A DNA stretch of 64,000 nt. Source: Dicyema japonicum (Eukaryota > Dicyemida > Rhombozoa > Dicyemidae). Of the stretch, positions 1-13,370 are shown piece after piece. The notes under the pieces are model-generated. The model did no database searches and had not been told where the DNA came from. It saw nothing but the letters and a program-made list of their open reading frames with translations. A program made the translations under genes and the position numbers. The number at the start of each line of letters is the position of its first letter. Within the stretch, counting starts at the first letter, position 1. The stretch covers positions 1,634,133 through 1,698,132 of the forward strand of contig RDEW01000006.1 of the NCBI GenBank assembly GCA_011109175.1, written 5' to 3'.

Positions 1-342
1 ATTTTAAATAATCGTGGATACGTTTTTAAACAGGTTTTATCCAGTCTCCCGGGTCAGAATGGATACATTTTTTATACATCAGACTCATCATCCTTTTCAA
101 GGGTTATTTAAAACTCCTTAGTGGATGATTGATCCATTCAAATCCAAAATTTTAAACTCTGATTCCGAATTAAAAGAGGAATTAATAAACCTAAAAATAA
201 TAAATCTTATGAAATTTATAACTATTCGTAGAGGAGAACGAATGAATATTCTCAAGTTTTTTTCTGACGTTGTGTGTCTTTTATAGACGATCAGGTTCCG
301 CACTGAAATGTTCACTGATGACTGCTTCACTCGTCTAGCCAA

Positions 343-440
343 AGCATTCCTTGGTTCTCCCTCATCGATTAGTTATATTAACTGTTCTTTAATTAAAATA
401 AAGTGTGCCCTGCCTGTGAGGAGCTAATATGGCTCTACGT
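343..440 (+). repeat. Dispersed ~100-bp repeat, family S, copy 1
   Basis: Seen: a block running from gcattccttggttct through aactgttctt and ataaagtgtg to gcctgtgaggagctaatatg. The same ordered words recur near 13.25, 26.05 and 51.77 kb in this orientation, and the last part recurs inverted near 34.3 and 61.5 kb. Copies differ by small indels. It is probably a SINE or the 3' end of a LINE; no coding potential was seen. Confidence 0.6.
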
Positions 441-2550
441 ATAAGTGAAGTTTTTTTTACATATAAATTATCTTTCGAATACCTCAGTTTTGACAGAATT
501 CGAAGATTACCCAATTTTTATTAAAGAAAAGAGAGTAAACGGTTATATAGCGGCTGCGAGCGAGATTCGCTCAAATAACCAGCAGCGCTCACGAGGGTCT
601 CATTCTTATAATTCAAAAATTATAGAACAGTTTCCAAAATCATGTAATTCGATCTCTCAGATAATCTTGTAGCTTCCAACTTCATATCTTTTAAGAGAGA
701 AGTTGTTAATTATTTATAGAGAATGTTGAGAAAGCACTACTTTAAAGCATCACGTTTATCCATATCCGTCATTGTGATAATTCCTCCAATGAAGTGGAAA
801 AATGAGGATCCTGTTTCGATGTCGACCAGCCAAGGCGTCTTTCGAGTTGGATTATTTATTTAGATTGATCCCACGACACCAACTTCCACTAAATGATTAA
901 TTTTAAATATTAATTGCATAAAATATTATTTTCAATATTTAAAATGAGTCAATTTATATTTTTAAACAAAATTTATATCGTGAGGCGATCCATTTTCAAG
1001 GAAAGGTTCAAACCTGTCAGGGTAAGGCCCATAGTAGTCTAACTCTCAATCAGGCTGAACCTCACCTAATTTCTGTTAATAAAAATTCAAAAAAAATAAT
1101 GAAAGCACAAAAATATCCCAAACAGAAATCTCTGAATCCAATATATTTCTCTTCTTCGGAATATAATTTAATCAATTGTAACAGCAGCAAATTCGAAGAA
1201 ATTTACGTTAGCGGACTATGTCATATTTTGGCGGAGATCCGCCCTAATCTATAGGAGTCAGGGATGGACATTTCTTAGAGATTTTGGTTCATAAAATTGA
1301 AATATTCCTTAAAGATTGATGACTTGAAACTATTAGTCAAATTTATCGTCAATATCCTTTAATTGTAGTGACACCATTATTTTAGAATCATTAAAATTAG
1401 TTTAATTTATTTTTCACTTTGGTAATCTTCACATAGAACCTTGTACGAGAGATGAGGTCCTTACCAACTCGGTTGAAATCTCGGAAGATCGATAGAGGCT
1501 TTTGGATATGTATCGAGAATGGAAGACTTTATTTCCGAAGCTTTTTGGGATGTTCTGTGAAAGACCTATGACTACCTTACTAACAAAAAAGATATAATTT
1601 CCTGCAATAGAGGTAGGTCACCACTATAACCTTCCAATCAATTAAACATGTGGTTAACGATTACGTTAGAATTATTAAAATGAGGTAACATAATCATTCA
1701 CCATTAAAAGTGCCCCCAACTGATTTACAAGTTTAATGTGGAGATAGTTGCTTATATCTATGGCCTAATCGAAGAATTGAAAAAAACCCGGGACGATGAA
1801 AACTATTCACTACAAAGAACCTACAAATTTTTGGGTCTGACTCAAAGTGGAAAGGATTACTTGATGCGGACTTTAATTCATTTTAGTTTTATGATTAACC
1901 CGTCTTGTCTCTTGTAAGTTAGTGGACCAGGGGCCCAATTCTAGGTTGGGTGTTCAAAGCCTTATGCCTCCGAGGAACAGATAAATATCCCAACAGATTT
2001 AGGCTCAAACCATAAACCCAATCCTTCCACAGAAGGTAGAGATCTAATTTGTTGATTTTCCTTATCCTCGTTTTACTACTTACACTGACTCCTAACCTTA
2101 AAGACATGCTGCGGTTATTAGAACGGCCCAAGTAGCTGTTAAGCTGCTACAGGGGTTTTTTGAAATGTTAGACAGTCATCGGACACTACAGAAACTCCCA
2201 TACTTTGCGAATAATACTAAAATTCTGAAATATGACCTCATTGCAATTCGCTCTTTAATTATTCAACATGCTAAACACCACTAACTCATCCAACTAATAT
2301 TTCCCATGACACCATCCCCACATTTGTCCTCCAAATTCTTATTTAAGTAATTGTCTCTTCGAACAAGCCTTCTTCCGATACTGGAAAAAAATGCGTCCGT
2401 CTTCACTCCCAGGACCCCAGAAGCATGCGTCTCCATAGGAGTGAAATGGTAGCTATCGCTGAGTGATCTGAGTTTCGGATTTTCCTGACCTCCGCCTTAT
2501 TATTAAAACAACATACGTAAACCATTATAGTTAAAGTTTTACCCGTGCGT
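441..2550. other. AT-rich stretch without a recognisable gene
   Basis: I found no coding segment bounded by short introns here. The ORFs are short and unlike any family I know. A segment around 550-575 (gagcgagattcgctcaaataacc) is nearly repeated at about 22,090-22,112, and 780-860 weakly resembles family F repeats. The rest looks like decayed transposon DNA. Confidence 0.4.
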
Positions 2551-2559
2551 CGTTTGAAA

Positions 2560-3100
2560 CTATCAAACTAACTGAGTGATTCCACCTTCCGCGGTCATGC
2601 GCAACCTCTCCCAAGTCATCCAGATGTCTCCAGATTTCATTTTCCTTTTGGCATACTTGAGATTAGTTTCGATTATCCTAGGCAGTGTGATTCGCGGCAG
2701 TCCACAGAAACGTGATCCAGTCTCAACTCCTCCATCGCTATATTAGCTTGGGTATCCATTTCCAATATGTCCAAATAGCTCCCATCTCAAATCAGTGATC
2801 TCGAGACTCGAATGACCAGTCTTCAATGAAAGGAGTCTATCCCTTGTTCCCTACTTGGACATCTCCCACATTGATGAATTATATAGTAGGAATGTTTTCA
2901 CTAGGGTATTGTATATCCTTTTCCTGAATTTGTACTTGGTCGTCTTCCGTCAATCCAGTTCTTTTTAACTTTGTTCACCACAGCTGTAGGGAGGATCTTT
3001 CTTCGAACGATGTTCTCACTGTCTCCAAGTAAGGACCAAGCTTATTGATCTTTCTCCATGTTCATCCGACGTCCGCCTTATCTGCACATTTATTTAATTT
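2560..3100 (-). mobile_element. Decayed non-LTR retrotransposon, C-terminal end
   Basis: On the minus strand the frames contain broken fragments such as EKINKLGPYLETVR near the upstream end and DDLGEVAHDRGRWN at the 3' end. The second resembles the conserved closing motif of many LINE ORF2 proteins (W..LG..AQDR..W). Several stops and frameshifts interrupt it, so it is a dead fragment. The family assignment is inference. Confidence 0.4.
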
Positions 3101-3519
3101 ATTAACCTCGGATGCACCAAGAAAGAAGTAAAATGTAAACAACTAGTTAAGTGTATCCAGTTTCCACTTCTAGAGAAACAGAGTCCATACGGAATCAACA
3201 TAAAAGAAAAAAGACGTTAATTATTTGCAGTTGTAGAGACCCCTCCAGTAATGTGGGGGAGAGCAAATAATCCTTTTTCGTTCTACCCTGGCACTGGCGC
3301 AATATAAAATTTAAATTAAATTTAATAATGATTTTTTGTAAAAAAGTTTATTTATTAAAATACTAGAATTCAGCGACATGTTAATAAGCTTGGATCCCTG
3401 CTGGAGACACAGAAGACATCATCAAAAGGAAAACAATTGCAGGAGTAGCAATGTAAAAATTCAAAAAGGGGTGGTTGAAGAGACTTGATGTCTAATGCAT
3501 TTGGTGAAACTAACCTTTG

Positions 3520-4165
3520 CCTCTTTTTTGGTTGAGGTGGTGACAACATCTCTATTGCACTATGTCGTATTCTTTATCGACTTCTCCGTTCACTCTGGGA
3601 ACTTTCAATTGCAGAGGACATAAACAACCTCACAAGAAACACCAACTGGTATGCGACCTAGCCACAAGAAGAGGATAGGACTAAACACCAAGTTTAAATT
3701 ACAAAGCTTTTGTCATCCCGACTAACCTACAACTCTGGCATTTGGGAATCTCTAAACGGGAAATGGACCGTCTTGACTATTTCCACAGAGCTCAGCTCAA
3801 TTCGTTAATCAAGATTAACTGGCCTATGAAGATCTCTGATGCAAACCTTACAATAAATGCAAATACGGCGTGCCGTCAGATGATGTTTTCAATCAAGACG
3901 TCTAAATGACCAGGTCCCCGCAAATTTCGCAACGGTCAACTACTTCACAGACACAGGAGCCGGATATCGCGGAAGACCAAGAGCGACACTTCCGACTATC
4001 TTGAACGAAGACCTATCGGCGGTTGGTATGAGACGATCTGGACTACCTAAGAGAACTAGCGCGCAACAATCATGGTCGAGGTTGACGGAGAGATGACTAG
4101 GAAAACGGCACAAGAGAAACTTAACTAACTTGTGTTTTCTCGAGAGTGCTTTTAATAATAATAAC
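3520..4165 (+). mobile_element. Internally deleted APE-type LINE
   Basis: A translation beginning FTLGTFNCRG near 3.59 kb resembles the N-terminal strand of an APE-type endonuclease. It is followed within 200 bp by KREMDRLDYFHRAQLNSLIKI, which resembles the post-RT C-terminal region of a LINE, and then by SAQQSWSRLTERM, a closing motif. The element ends in gtgcttttaataataata. The whole RT core is missing, so this is an internally deleted copy. The bases just before it (ggttgaggtggtgac) recur at 48.63 kb, and the closing motif plus tail recur at 50.5 kb. Confidence 0.6.
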
Positions 4166-4169
4166 CTTT

Positions 4170-6100
4170 AGCCTCTTACACATTCTATGGGTTCCCAATT
4201 GATTGTCACTGATTCAATGGTATGCCACTATATTCTTAAAATTTTATGTTTACACACTTTGTGGACGTGCATGTATTTTCTAAAGTCCTTCTGGGTATAG
4301 CACACGTCTTTCTTTGGGATAGGCAATTCCAGTCTATAACCACTCATCTTGAGTATACTTTCCTGTATTATACTGACAACTTCTTCAAAGAGATGATCAT
4401 GAATTGATGTCGATTTTCACCGAAGACGGGTGGATCACTTGACGCCACTCTTGTAGGACAAAGATAAGGAACAGAGGAAAGATAGAGTGATTCACTGTCA
4501 AGCAAATAAAGCTATTAAATCAAATAAGAAATATTACAAATAACAAAAATTTATTTTAATTGTCACAATTATCAACAAACTCACTGTCAACTTCTTCCTG
4601 AGTCTAGTAAATAATAACCAAAATAAACAACCTCCAAACTGTCAAAAAGGACTTAAATTTCTCTACTAAATTAAGACAACATTATACGGTTCTTCTCACT
4701 GCTAAATCACAGAACATTTCCTATATGAATAATATAGCTGCAGTACTTTGATTTGTTCGAAGGAATAATTCGAATCCAGCATTGCCATAAAGAAGTCTTC
4801 ATCGGGTTAACTCTAATGAATCAATCAACAAATTTCAAACAAAGCTTTTTGAAAGGTTTTATGTTTCTCATCCAAATAATCGGCAGGATTGTAAAAAATT
4901 TGTCATAATCAAACAATTGGAAGGGGTACACCCACTCACTAAAATACATAATACTCATTACTAAATTCCAATTGCAAAATAACGAACAAGGAGCTTGTCT
5001 TTTACAATTTTTGCTCCTTTACATGGGTCGATAATCTAAATTTTGAATATAAATACACCTTAACTGGCCAATACTCATAGACTGTAGAATAAGGAATCCT
5101 AAAGAAAATTAGAATTAATACCACTTAACTCTGTCAACCATTTTATCAACTAAAAACTGTAATTTAAAAATAAAATTAATTATTCATAAAAATTTATTTT
5201 AGTTTTTTTTTCTTTCACTTTAATTACCCTCTCAATACTTAAAAACTTGGGTCCCTTTGTTCTCATGGCTTTAACACAGATATATAACGAGTCCATCAGT
5301 CGGAAGTTAACCGAGAACGGCCGGTCCTGAAGCCTGGGAGACCAAAGGATTTTCCCTTCTCTTACAAGCACATATCCCCTGCGAAAATCTTAAGAAACTA
5401 ATTCTCAACATGATTCGCTTTCTTTCAACACAAATTCATGAAAAGTCTCTCAACGGCAACCCACCTCACTGCAGAATATCTCTCCTTGAGGTAAGGCTTT
5501 TTATTTACGCAGTACATTGAGTCAACCGTCAGCTATGGTAGCCAGATGTACGAACCGCACAAAAACGCATATAAAAAATCGAAGCCTTCCAATACTTAGT
5601 GTTGGAGTTCATAAAAAGTTTGCGTCTTCTTACGTAGAGCCTACTAATTTCAAGGCCCTAGAGAGAGAACTGATACTAAGTTCATTTCACGTGAACGTTT
5701 GCTATTGGAACGAGTCTACTTACTTGGATCCGTTACAAACACTGTGGAAATGAGGTGGTTGTAGAGGGTAGCCATGATCACTCAACACCAACATGTTCCA
5801 TGTCTTTTAGAACGTGCTCTAAATAATCCAGTTTTCATTTAGAACAAAAAACGATCAACGGTTAACACAAACATGTTGCTCTAGTGGGCCGCTTAACCGT
5901 GTTTCCCGCGTGTCTCGTCCCTGTCTAATCTGTGTCAAAGCATAGAAGAGTAAATTCGGTATCCAATGTTCCTGTTGCCACAATTTTGGACACCTTGGGT
6001 GCTATAAGCACAATCTCTGGCAAATTGGTCATCTTCCTCATGCCTTGGGAATAACGGCAGAAGGAGAGAGCCCTCCCTGGACTTGTCCTGGACCTATCTA
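4170..6100. other. AT-rich stretch without a recognisable gene
   Basis: No gene with the short-intron signature was found. Around 4.43-4.49 kb the text (gtggatcact ... gaacagaggaaag) resembles a family F copy at 44.45 kb. ORFs at 5,180-5,371 (-) and 5,517-5,753 (+) are open but match no family I recognise. Confidence 0.4.
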
Positions 6101-6109
6101 ACACAGATG

Positions 6110-6300
6110 AATGTCTACGCCTTTTGAATCGTCTTGTGTCGGAGAAGATTATCCACTCAGGATTCCAAGGTCGGCACGTCTAACAGCTGCCTCCTGTCTT
6201 TCAAAGCTAGTAACCAGGGCAGTCGATGACAATAGACAAGATGCCTGGATACGCCTTCTCTGCTTTTGCACCTCTTGTCCTCGGATCACATAGACCGATA
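6110..6300 (+). mobile_element. LINE-A fragment upstream of RT
   Basis: The translation contains RIPRSARLTAASCLSKLV followed by QDAWIRLLCF. This pattern (charged IP.GAR..AA..L..L ... W.RLL.F) occurs upstream of the reverse transcriptase in a LINE type common in mollusc and cnidarian genomes. The other parts of that type occur elsewhere in the window (19.2-20.4, 40.6, 43.1 and 57.9 kb), all in plus orientation. The fragment is interrupted on both sides. Family recognition is from memory and moderately secure. Confidence 0.4.
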
Positions 6301-7773
6301 TTCCAAGTATTTCCACGCCTGATGAGGAGCTTATATTATTCGGATTCCCAATCACCTCTAGACCAGGAATGTCAAACACCCAGACCGCAAAGATGATTGT
6401 TATATCGTCGATGACGACTATCCTCTCGCTATTAAAATATACCACCAGAGAAAAACAGTGGATTTCAGTTAATGACGTCGAATTGACAAGCCGTGGTTAT
6501 GAGCGTTCCACGTCGTCAGAAGACGTTCATATACTTTACACTCTGGGACGCTGGAACGAGTCAAAATCAAGGAGTTAGTTAGTGTCCTACATGTGCGTGC
6601 TTGTACGTGTTCGATGGAGCACTGGCCGCGCAATTCCATAACATGATACTGAAATTGATTCATTTACTGGCGATAATTTTTTTCTATGAAAAAAAGGAAA
6701 CTTGAAGAAAAACTGGTAGTTTAAGAAAAATTTAAAGTACAGTACTTTTGTGCAATGTTATGCAAAGATACATTGTTTAGCTCCAATAGCAGCATTGCCA
6801 GAGAAAAGGAGTACAACTTGAAAAGACATTATGAAACTAACCATTGATCTGTGATAAATACGAGGTTTCAAGACTAAAAAATAGAAGGCTAAGTTGACAC
6901 AGCAATAGGCATGTTTTACAAAAATAGAGTATGCTAATGTCGCTTCTGTTACTTTACGCTATGAACTGAGCCGAATGATCGCCATGAATGGAAATATTAT
7001 AGTGAGTGAGATTTCATAAAAAAACTGCATAGTAAAAACAGCTGACATTGTCCGCCCGTATAAAAAACAGTTATTTAAGGACACTTCATTAACCAGGAAC
7101 ACTATTTCTGGACAGAGTAATGAAATGGCAGACGATTTGAAATAACAGTTGAAGGCTGCATCATCTAAATTGAACAATTCTCTATTGCTATTAATGAGAC
7201 TGTTGAAATCACTGGAGTAGCACAGCTTTAAGTTTTTATCAGGGCTTATGAAAAGTGAATTTATAAAAAAACTGATTGATTCAATGCACGACAATACAAC
7301 GAGCGAAAATTAGACCAAATCCTACATATTCCGTTTGACATCGGAGCGTATCTTTAACTCCGGCTTGAGGAATACTCACGGAAGCAGGCCAAACTAACAG
7401 CCAGACTCGAAAAGCTTGGAATCACAGCTCTATAGATATTTCTCTCCCTGCTCATTGCTAATGGCCTGTAACACCATTGTCAAGAGGATTCTACACTCCT
7501 GAATTCTCTACTGACAAGACGTCGTTCATGCTCGTGATGCCTGGAGCCGTATATTAGTTTTTTACCTTCCATGATTTCTCAACGGGATCTAGAATTCCGA
7601 AAGTCATTTTAAGATCTGCTGGTGTCATCTAACCAACATTAATTGTGCTTGTTGTCAGGGGCGTTTTTCGAGAATGGTGCTTGGCTCAACGCCATTCCTA
7701 ATCGAGTTTTGAGTACCTTTCTGGATGATGAATAAGTCCGTACTAGTACGTCACTTACCGACACCTTCGCCCC

Positions 7774-8046
7774 TTGCAACCTACACCAGAGTCCCTAGAG
7801 CCTGTTCTGCCGCTGAGAGACCAAAAGGTCAAATCAATCAAAGTACGCGGTCCTACCAAAGATTTTTTGCTCGTTGGAGATCCTACCATCATTAATAAAG
7901 ATCTCAAAAAAATCGGGAGACACCTCAGGGACGGGAAGGACCTTGATAGAATAAGAGACATGGCAAAGAGTCGCCAAAGTTGGAAGAAACTAACTAGTAT
8001 TTTGATTTTCCATGTTGCGAATGTTTTGTCACGTGCCAATGATGCA
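7774..8046 (+). mobile_element. LINE C-terminal fragment
   Basis: An open reading of about 90 codons contains GDPTIINKDLKKIGRHLRD and then DLDRIRDMAKSRQSWKKL. This matches the tail of many LINE ORF2 proteins, where a basic PTT.L..DL segment is followed by L..L..LA.DR..W..L. No RT motifs lie directly upstream, so it is a 5'-truncated copy. The overlapping minus-strand ORF is a shadow. Confidence 0.5.
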
Positions 8047-8209
8047 CGTCGACATAATTGATGCACTCTCAAAATAGCAATAAAAATCATCTGGAATAGC
8101 CCTGTTTTCAATTTATTTCTACAAACTGCACTAATTGACAGGATTTTCGTAATTAAGGTCAACAAGGTCAAAAAGTTGATTTTCTTGGCAAAATAGGAAG
8201 CAGCCAAAT

Positions 8210-10430
8210 AATTAGTTACTCTGATGATTGAAGTAATTACATACTTCTATTGCACGAAATGTCTTGAATCATTGGATTAAAGTCAGTGTTCAGTGCTGCA
8301 TGAACTAGCCATGGAGTGAATTCAAAAAAACTTGATTTGTTCATTTCACTAATTTAAAAAATATTAATATAAATTCAAAAAAAAAAAAGTAAATTACATA
8401 ATCAAATTAATAATTTAAACAAAACTATTTAAAAAATGTCACAAGCTTCCGAGCGGCAGCTTTTTATTATCAGAAAACTCGACCAGGGACACAGGTGTGC
8501 TATCCATTCAGAGTACTGCCATAAGTTTGAATGTCGGAATAAAGGCAGTATCTACAATTTATGAAGTTTAGTTGTTATTTAATTATTCAGTTGTTAAACA
8601 TAGACTGCTGTGGAGGGCCAACAGTTTTCTATAGCACTCACACAGGTTATTTTTCTATTATATTGAAGCTTATGATATACTATGGGGTAGTAAGCACAAA
8701 AGGGTCAATCATTGGGCATATGAGTCGTTCTGCCTAATTCAATTAAATCACTTCCATTACGTCACTACCGGTTATTTGTTTATGTCTCCATTTTTAACCG
8801 AGGCCGCTGTAGTGATCACACAAATGAAGAGACGAGATCCAAATGTTACATTTAGTTATTATGTTTACATATTTTAGTCTGTGATCCTATCATGAGCGAC
8901 AATAACTATTTTGTAATCGTGACATCTAAATCTTTAGTATATTGACGAATCCCTATTGTGGGGGTTCATAGGACATTGATTTCTCTTGCAGATATTATCA
9001 CTCTTAGCTTGTTTGAATTACAGTATTTGTTAGTCCTACTTTGTTAGAGTCCTCTCAAAACGAGCTTTGAAAGATTTAAAGTCAGCATTCGATGCCATTA
9101 ACTCTCTACATGACCTGGGTCCTCGTGTAGTGATACTAACAAGCATGCCTTCAAGCGACAATTCCAAACTCAGTAGCTTGCTATCCCACAAAATTGGAGG
9201 TATTTATATTTTTCACTTAAAGGACTATTTACCGTTATGTCATTGAGTACCCCAAATTAGAAGCAAACTTTTGTGGATCCGATGATACCTTTAATGGTCT
9301 GTTTCTCTCATGGTTTGACATTTTAAAAGGGGACGTTGTGACACTACAGTACTAAATCACTCCTAGGAAGCTTTCGAAAAGAGTATTAATTCAATTCAAC
9401 TGATTCTTCAATCCACGTATTCATATGCGCAGAGTAGTCTTGGTATCATTTATATAGAAAATGGATTCTGCCACCAGAACTTAAATCTCAGATTGGTCCA
9501 GTCATCCAATCACATTGCTTCGCCTGTAATTTCATTTAAAGTGCAGCAGTACAGAGAATAATGCCGCTCTTTTGTCATGATTTTGTTGTCCGTTAAGAAA
9601 TTTGTTGTTTGTAATTATCCTAGCTCTTAAACCTTTCTCCTCTTAGAAGAAGGATTATTAATTTTGCTCATTAGTCCCTTTTCACAATCATTATTAGAAT
9701 TCTAGACACCTGCGGAGGGCTTATCGCGAGCTTCGATTGACAAACGACTATAGTCAATTTTGGTCCTTCACAGCCCGAACCTGTGATCATGTGTTCTCAA
9801 TTTGGTTAACTGACTGCTCTGCTGTTCTGCTGATTCTTCATCCCACATATGCTTAGGAGACTGAAATAAGTATTATATTATTGCATTTATAAGAAAAGTG
9901 TTAAATAAGCAGTTTAAAAAATCAAATTATGATTTTTTACTTATATTGTCCCCCATCTCCGGGATCTCTGGGATCTTGTATTAGTGCCTAGAAATGATTG
10001 GAAAGTTTTTGAAACTAGCATTGAGGTCACGCCACTTGACATGATGATGTTAATCGAAATTATCCGAAACTCAAATTTTTTATATCTGGTTCACTCATTT
10101 TTTCGAAAATGTTTTTATTTATTCAAAACTTTTTTTAAACTAAAATCCTCCATTTATCAGCGAGTTATGATGTCATAACATACAGCATTGAGCTTCAATA
10201 AGTATATAGATTAAATGCTTACTAATTCAGTTTTTATGTTAATTTTATGATTACTGACAAGCTAATTCTTGCTAGCAGTTAGTTAATTATCCTTCAATCT
10301 AATTAACCAATAGGCGGTCAGCGGCCTTCAAGTATAGGAGCAAAGTGCTCCTGCCGCCATTTTGTGCTGTGTGGCGGCTAATTGTTGAAGTTTTCTGTTT
10401 GTTTGTCTGTTCCTCCTCTCTCTTTTTATT
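8210..10430. other. AT-rich stretch without a recognisable gene
   Basis: Nothing with coding character and short introns was found. The DNA is AT-rich with short open frames, and resembles old inactive insertions. Confidence 0.4.
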
Positions 10431-10434
10431 AGAG

Positions 10435-10565
10435 TGGCGTCATGTGATCCACCTGTCTAGGTGGTGCCCATTGCCTGGCTGGCACGAAAAAGGAACATTT
10501 GCTTTCCCACACTCCACTGGAGGGGTTTCTACAGCTGCAAGGATGGACGTCTTTTACCCTTTATG
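10435..10565 (-). repeat. Family F dispersed repeat, inverted copy
   Basis: The text catgtgatccacctgtctag ... ctggctggc ... ccactggaggggtttctac is the reverse complement of the family F core seen at 57.6 kb (ctggccaaacattagacgtctcctgag ... ggtagatcac). A copy in the same inverted orientation is at 46.2 kb. Confidence 0.5.
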
Positions 10566-10614
10566 TTGATTCCGGATGGACTCTGTTTCTGTAAAAGTGG
10601 GAACTGGATACACT

Positions 10615-11110
10615 TAATTAGTTGTTTACGGTAACTTCTTTCACGGTTGTATCCGGGGTTAATAAATTAAAAATGAGTGCAAAGGGAGGATCAGAGAAAA
10701 TCTCTACAAGAAAGATAGTTGGATCAGGGTAAGTGATCCAAGACTTCGAGTTTGGTTTTACTTTTAAATATTGAAAGCGAATCTTCAAGAAAAAATAAAG
10801 TTGGTTCAAACGGATTGACAGAGTGCGGAGAGCAAAACATCGGATTAGGGAGCAATCGCATGATAGTTGAGAGCGGGATGCGGAAGAAGAGTTTGAAGCG
10901 CCTGCCTCAGAGGTCAAAATATTCCGTAGATTAGTAGAATTGGTCATAGTATAGGTGAGAAGGAGTAACGAGGTAGTCAGAAATTGAGGACATCCGATAA
11001 GTAGACTACTTGAGATTGGTATGGCGGTGATCGACTTTGGTAAGGCAAAGGAAGTAATAATCCTCTGACCGATACTCTGGATTCGATAAGTTTGGCTCAT
11101 TGGACGGAGA
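10615..11110. other. Open but unrecognised stretch
   Basis: A 160-codon minus-strand ORF lies here. Its composition (Ser, Leu, Ile, Thr) and lack of any motif suggest a chance ORF opposite decayed LINE DNA. The words cggggttaataaat at 10,650-10,665 recur at 32,422-32,436 and look like LINE 3' ends. Confidence 0.35.
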
Positions 11111-11429
11111 AAAGGAAGATGGCATACTCGTAAAATGTGAGTCCAACTTAAATGATTGTGATCTCCGTGTTAAAATTTAAAGAAGGAAATGTACTAAATT
11201 TTTTTCTCAATAATTAATTATTAAATTAATATGCAAGACCGCAATATTTTTTGGGGTCGATCAACAAATACATGCACCTCATTGTAAGTCAAGGAGCATG
11301 TCGGTTGATCATTTACCACTCGATGCGGATATATGCTCTGCCTCGACTATGTGTGGAGGCATAACGAGATAGTAAGGAGTCTTCATTTTTTACTATGGCA
11401 ATAAGCATGGTATTCGCTACAACCAGAAA

Positions 11430-11760
11430 GTTGCGGACTCATAAAGTGCAATCTGTAGTAGAGAACACAGGGTCCAAATTAAGGTAGACAGTGTTATCCG
11501 TACCTCGGTGCTAGTCAAGCACAATAAACCGGGACATTGTAGGTACACGATAAGGAGTCTGGACAAGTCCTTATCATAGAGGTTGGCATCACGTCTCAAG
11601 ACCGTTTGCAGACTGTGGAGGTGGAGAAAAAAAGGAAGTATGACTTGCTCGCAAACGAGATGGGGCAGATACTTGGTTGCAAGGTCCTCGTTATTCCTAT
11701 AGTAATGACGTGGGAAGGATTTGCAACAAAGTACCACAAGGGTTATCTGAGCAGTTGGGG
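11430..11760 (+). mobile_element. REL-endonuclease LINE, 3' fragment
   Basis: Reading across small indels gives the restriction-like endonuclease region of an R2/R4/NeSL-type LINE. A KPD motif lies at about 11,526, an IIEVGITSQD strand from about 11,570 (the acidic partner of the PD...E/D active site), then KRKYDLLANEMGQI and VLVIPIVMTW. Two single-base insertions (a g in ccgggac and one in gtaggtac) break the frame in the PD segment. The C-terminal part is well preserved. A second, more damaged copy is at 60.25 kb. The REL-LINE call is firm in type; the clade is inference. Confidence 0.65.
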
Positions 11761-11904
11761 GTAGATAGGAAGCTCATCCCCTTCGATCCCCTACAAATAG
11801 TAAGAATGCTCAGTGCTTGTTGTAACTTGATTTCTGCGGTGTTACTATCAGTCACTGGATCTGTGCTAATCTGTGTATTCTCAGATGTCACACCGAGCTA
11901 ATAA

Positions 11905-13245
11905 ATTTAATAAATGAAAGGCCAACTTGCTACTATGTCGCAGGCTTCGATCTTCATGGCATCAAATATCATTACTCGCGCTAATTCGAATCGTAGATGA
12001 AGTTAGCTTCCCACCTTTTTGTTCAAGATACGGATCTCTTTGTTCATTGTATCTTCCCTGATCCGTCTTAACATTTTTACTTTTTCTGTGTAACCTATTG
12101 AGAACATAGTCCTTCCACGGCTTCATCCATTTAAGGTGAGAAAAGTTTTGATTATCCTGAGGTCCCTTTTTGAGGTGGTAGACCGAATATGGTCTGTCTT
12201 TTGTACTCGTGATTTAAAAATATAGATTACTGCGAGAGGATCCCAGGATAATAGCACGGAATAGTGTATCAATAAAGGGGTGTATCTTAGTTATAGTTTT
12301 CTCGAATGTATTCCTCTTTCAAAGACTTTGTATGTCGTCCCTATGAAAATATCCAAGTCTTAAAAGAGAACATCACTCAATCATTACTACCTAGCATAAG
12401 TTCTCTCCTACCTAGCAGCGTACCCTTATTCCAGTTCTTTATAGAATATCTATTCTAATGAGTTGCATTAATATGTTCCAGGATATTCAGACTGGATCTT
12501 CTTGTGGTGCACGAAGCACTACCATCCTTCAAAAATTTTGAGAATCTTCATTTGAAATATCAAAACCCGAAAAATCAGACAAATCCGTTCGTAAATCCAT
12601 GATATATTAATAAAGTATTTAAAAACAAAACCCGAAAAATGAGACAAATCCACTAATCCCATTATTTGTGCCAGAGAAATTCCCATGCGTGCAATCCTTG
12701 AGGTCACCAAGTCTATTTAATGTTTTGTAGAAATCCAATATAATTTAAACTATCCTCCAAAATAATTTCAATACTTCTTATAAGGTTTCCTCACGTGTTA
12801 GAAGTATACTATTCAATTTTCAAGAATAGCAGACATTAATGGATCATTTTCCAGTTCAAAGATGTCAACATCATTACATGGACTATTTTCTGGAAACATT
12901 TTAAATTTTGGCAATTTCTTTATAAGCGTAATTTACGCAGTCAATTATCTTTATTCTGTATCACTTACAGGTTCTCTCGTTCTTTTCGAATAGCAGCATT
13001 CGAACCCGATAGTTAGCATAGCAAATATACAAAAATTTTGTGTATTCAATGTCTTGATTTTGTTCTTGAATACGAAAAAGGAGAGATGATGGCGAAAGAT
13101 GTAACTAACTATATTATAAATTAGTAAATTTGATGATTTTTGTATATCTTTATCAATTTTACGAGTGACGCCGTCATCAGTGACTACTCACTGCGGACTG
13201 GATTGTCTAGAAAGGACACTCACACAAGAAAAAGAAAAAAAAGAA
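11905..13245. other. AT-rich stretch; one short direct repeat
   Basis: No gene seen. A 26-bp block beginning caaaacccgaaaaat occurs at 12,561 and again at 12,626, 65 bp apart, with a single-base difference. It may be a remnant of a minisatellite. Confidence 0.4.
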
Positions 13246-13250
13246 GTGAC

Positions 13251-13370
13251 GATCATTCCTTGGTTCTACGATTAGTTAAAATTAACTGTTCTTTACTTAA
13301 ATAAAGTGTGTGTCCTGCCTATGCGGAGCTATAAATACTAAGGCTCTCGTGAAAAGGCTTTATTATTATC
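13251..13370 (+). repeat. Family S repeat, copy 2 (longest)
   Basis: Contains cattccttggttctacg, attagttaaa, aactgttctttactt, ataaagtgtgtgtcctgcc, gcggagctataaata and ggctctcgtgaaa, ending near an attattatta-type tail. It is the most complete copy of the repeat in the window. The end segment matches the inverted copies at 34.3 and 61.5 kb. Confidence 0.65.

Noticed and set aside
6149-6445. 98-codon minus ORF as a gene
   Set aside because: It is the shadow of the plus-strand LINE-A fragment, which gives the recognisable motif.
10618-11100. 160-codon minus-strand ORF as a gene
   Set aside because: Low-complexity Ser/Leu/Thr text without motif, no short-intron joins, and located among LINE remnants.
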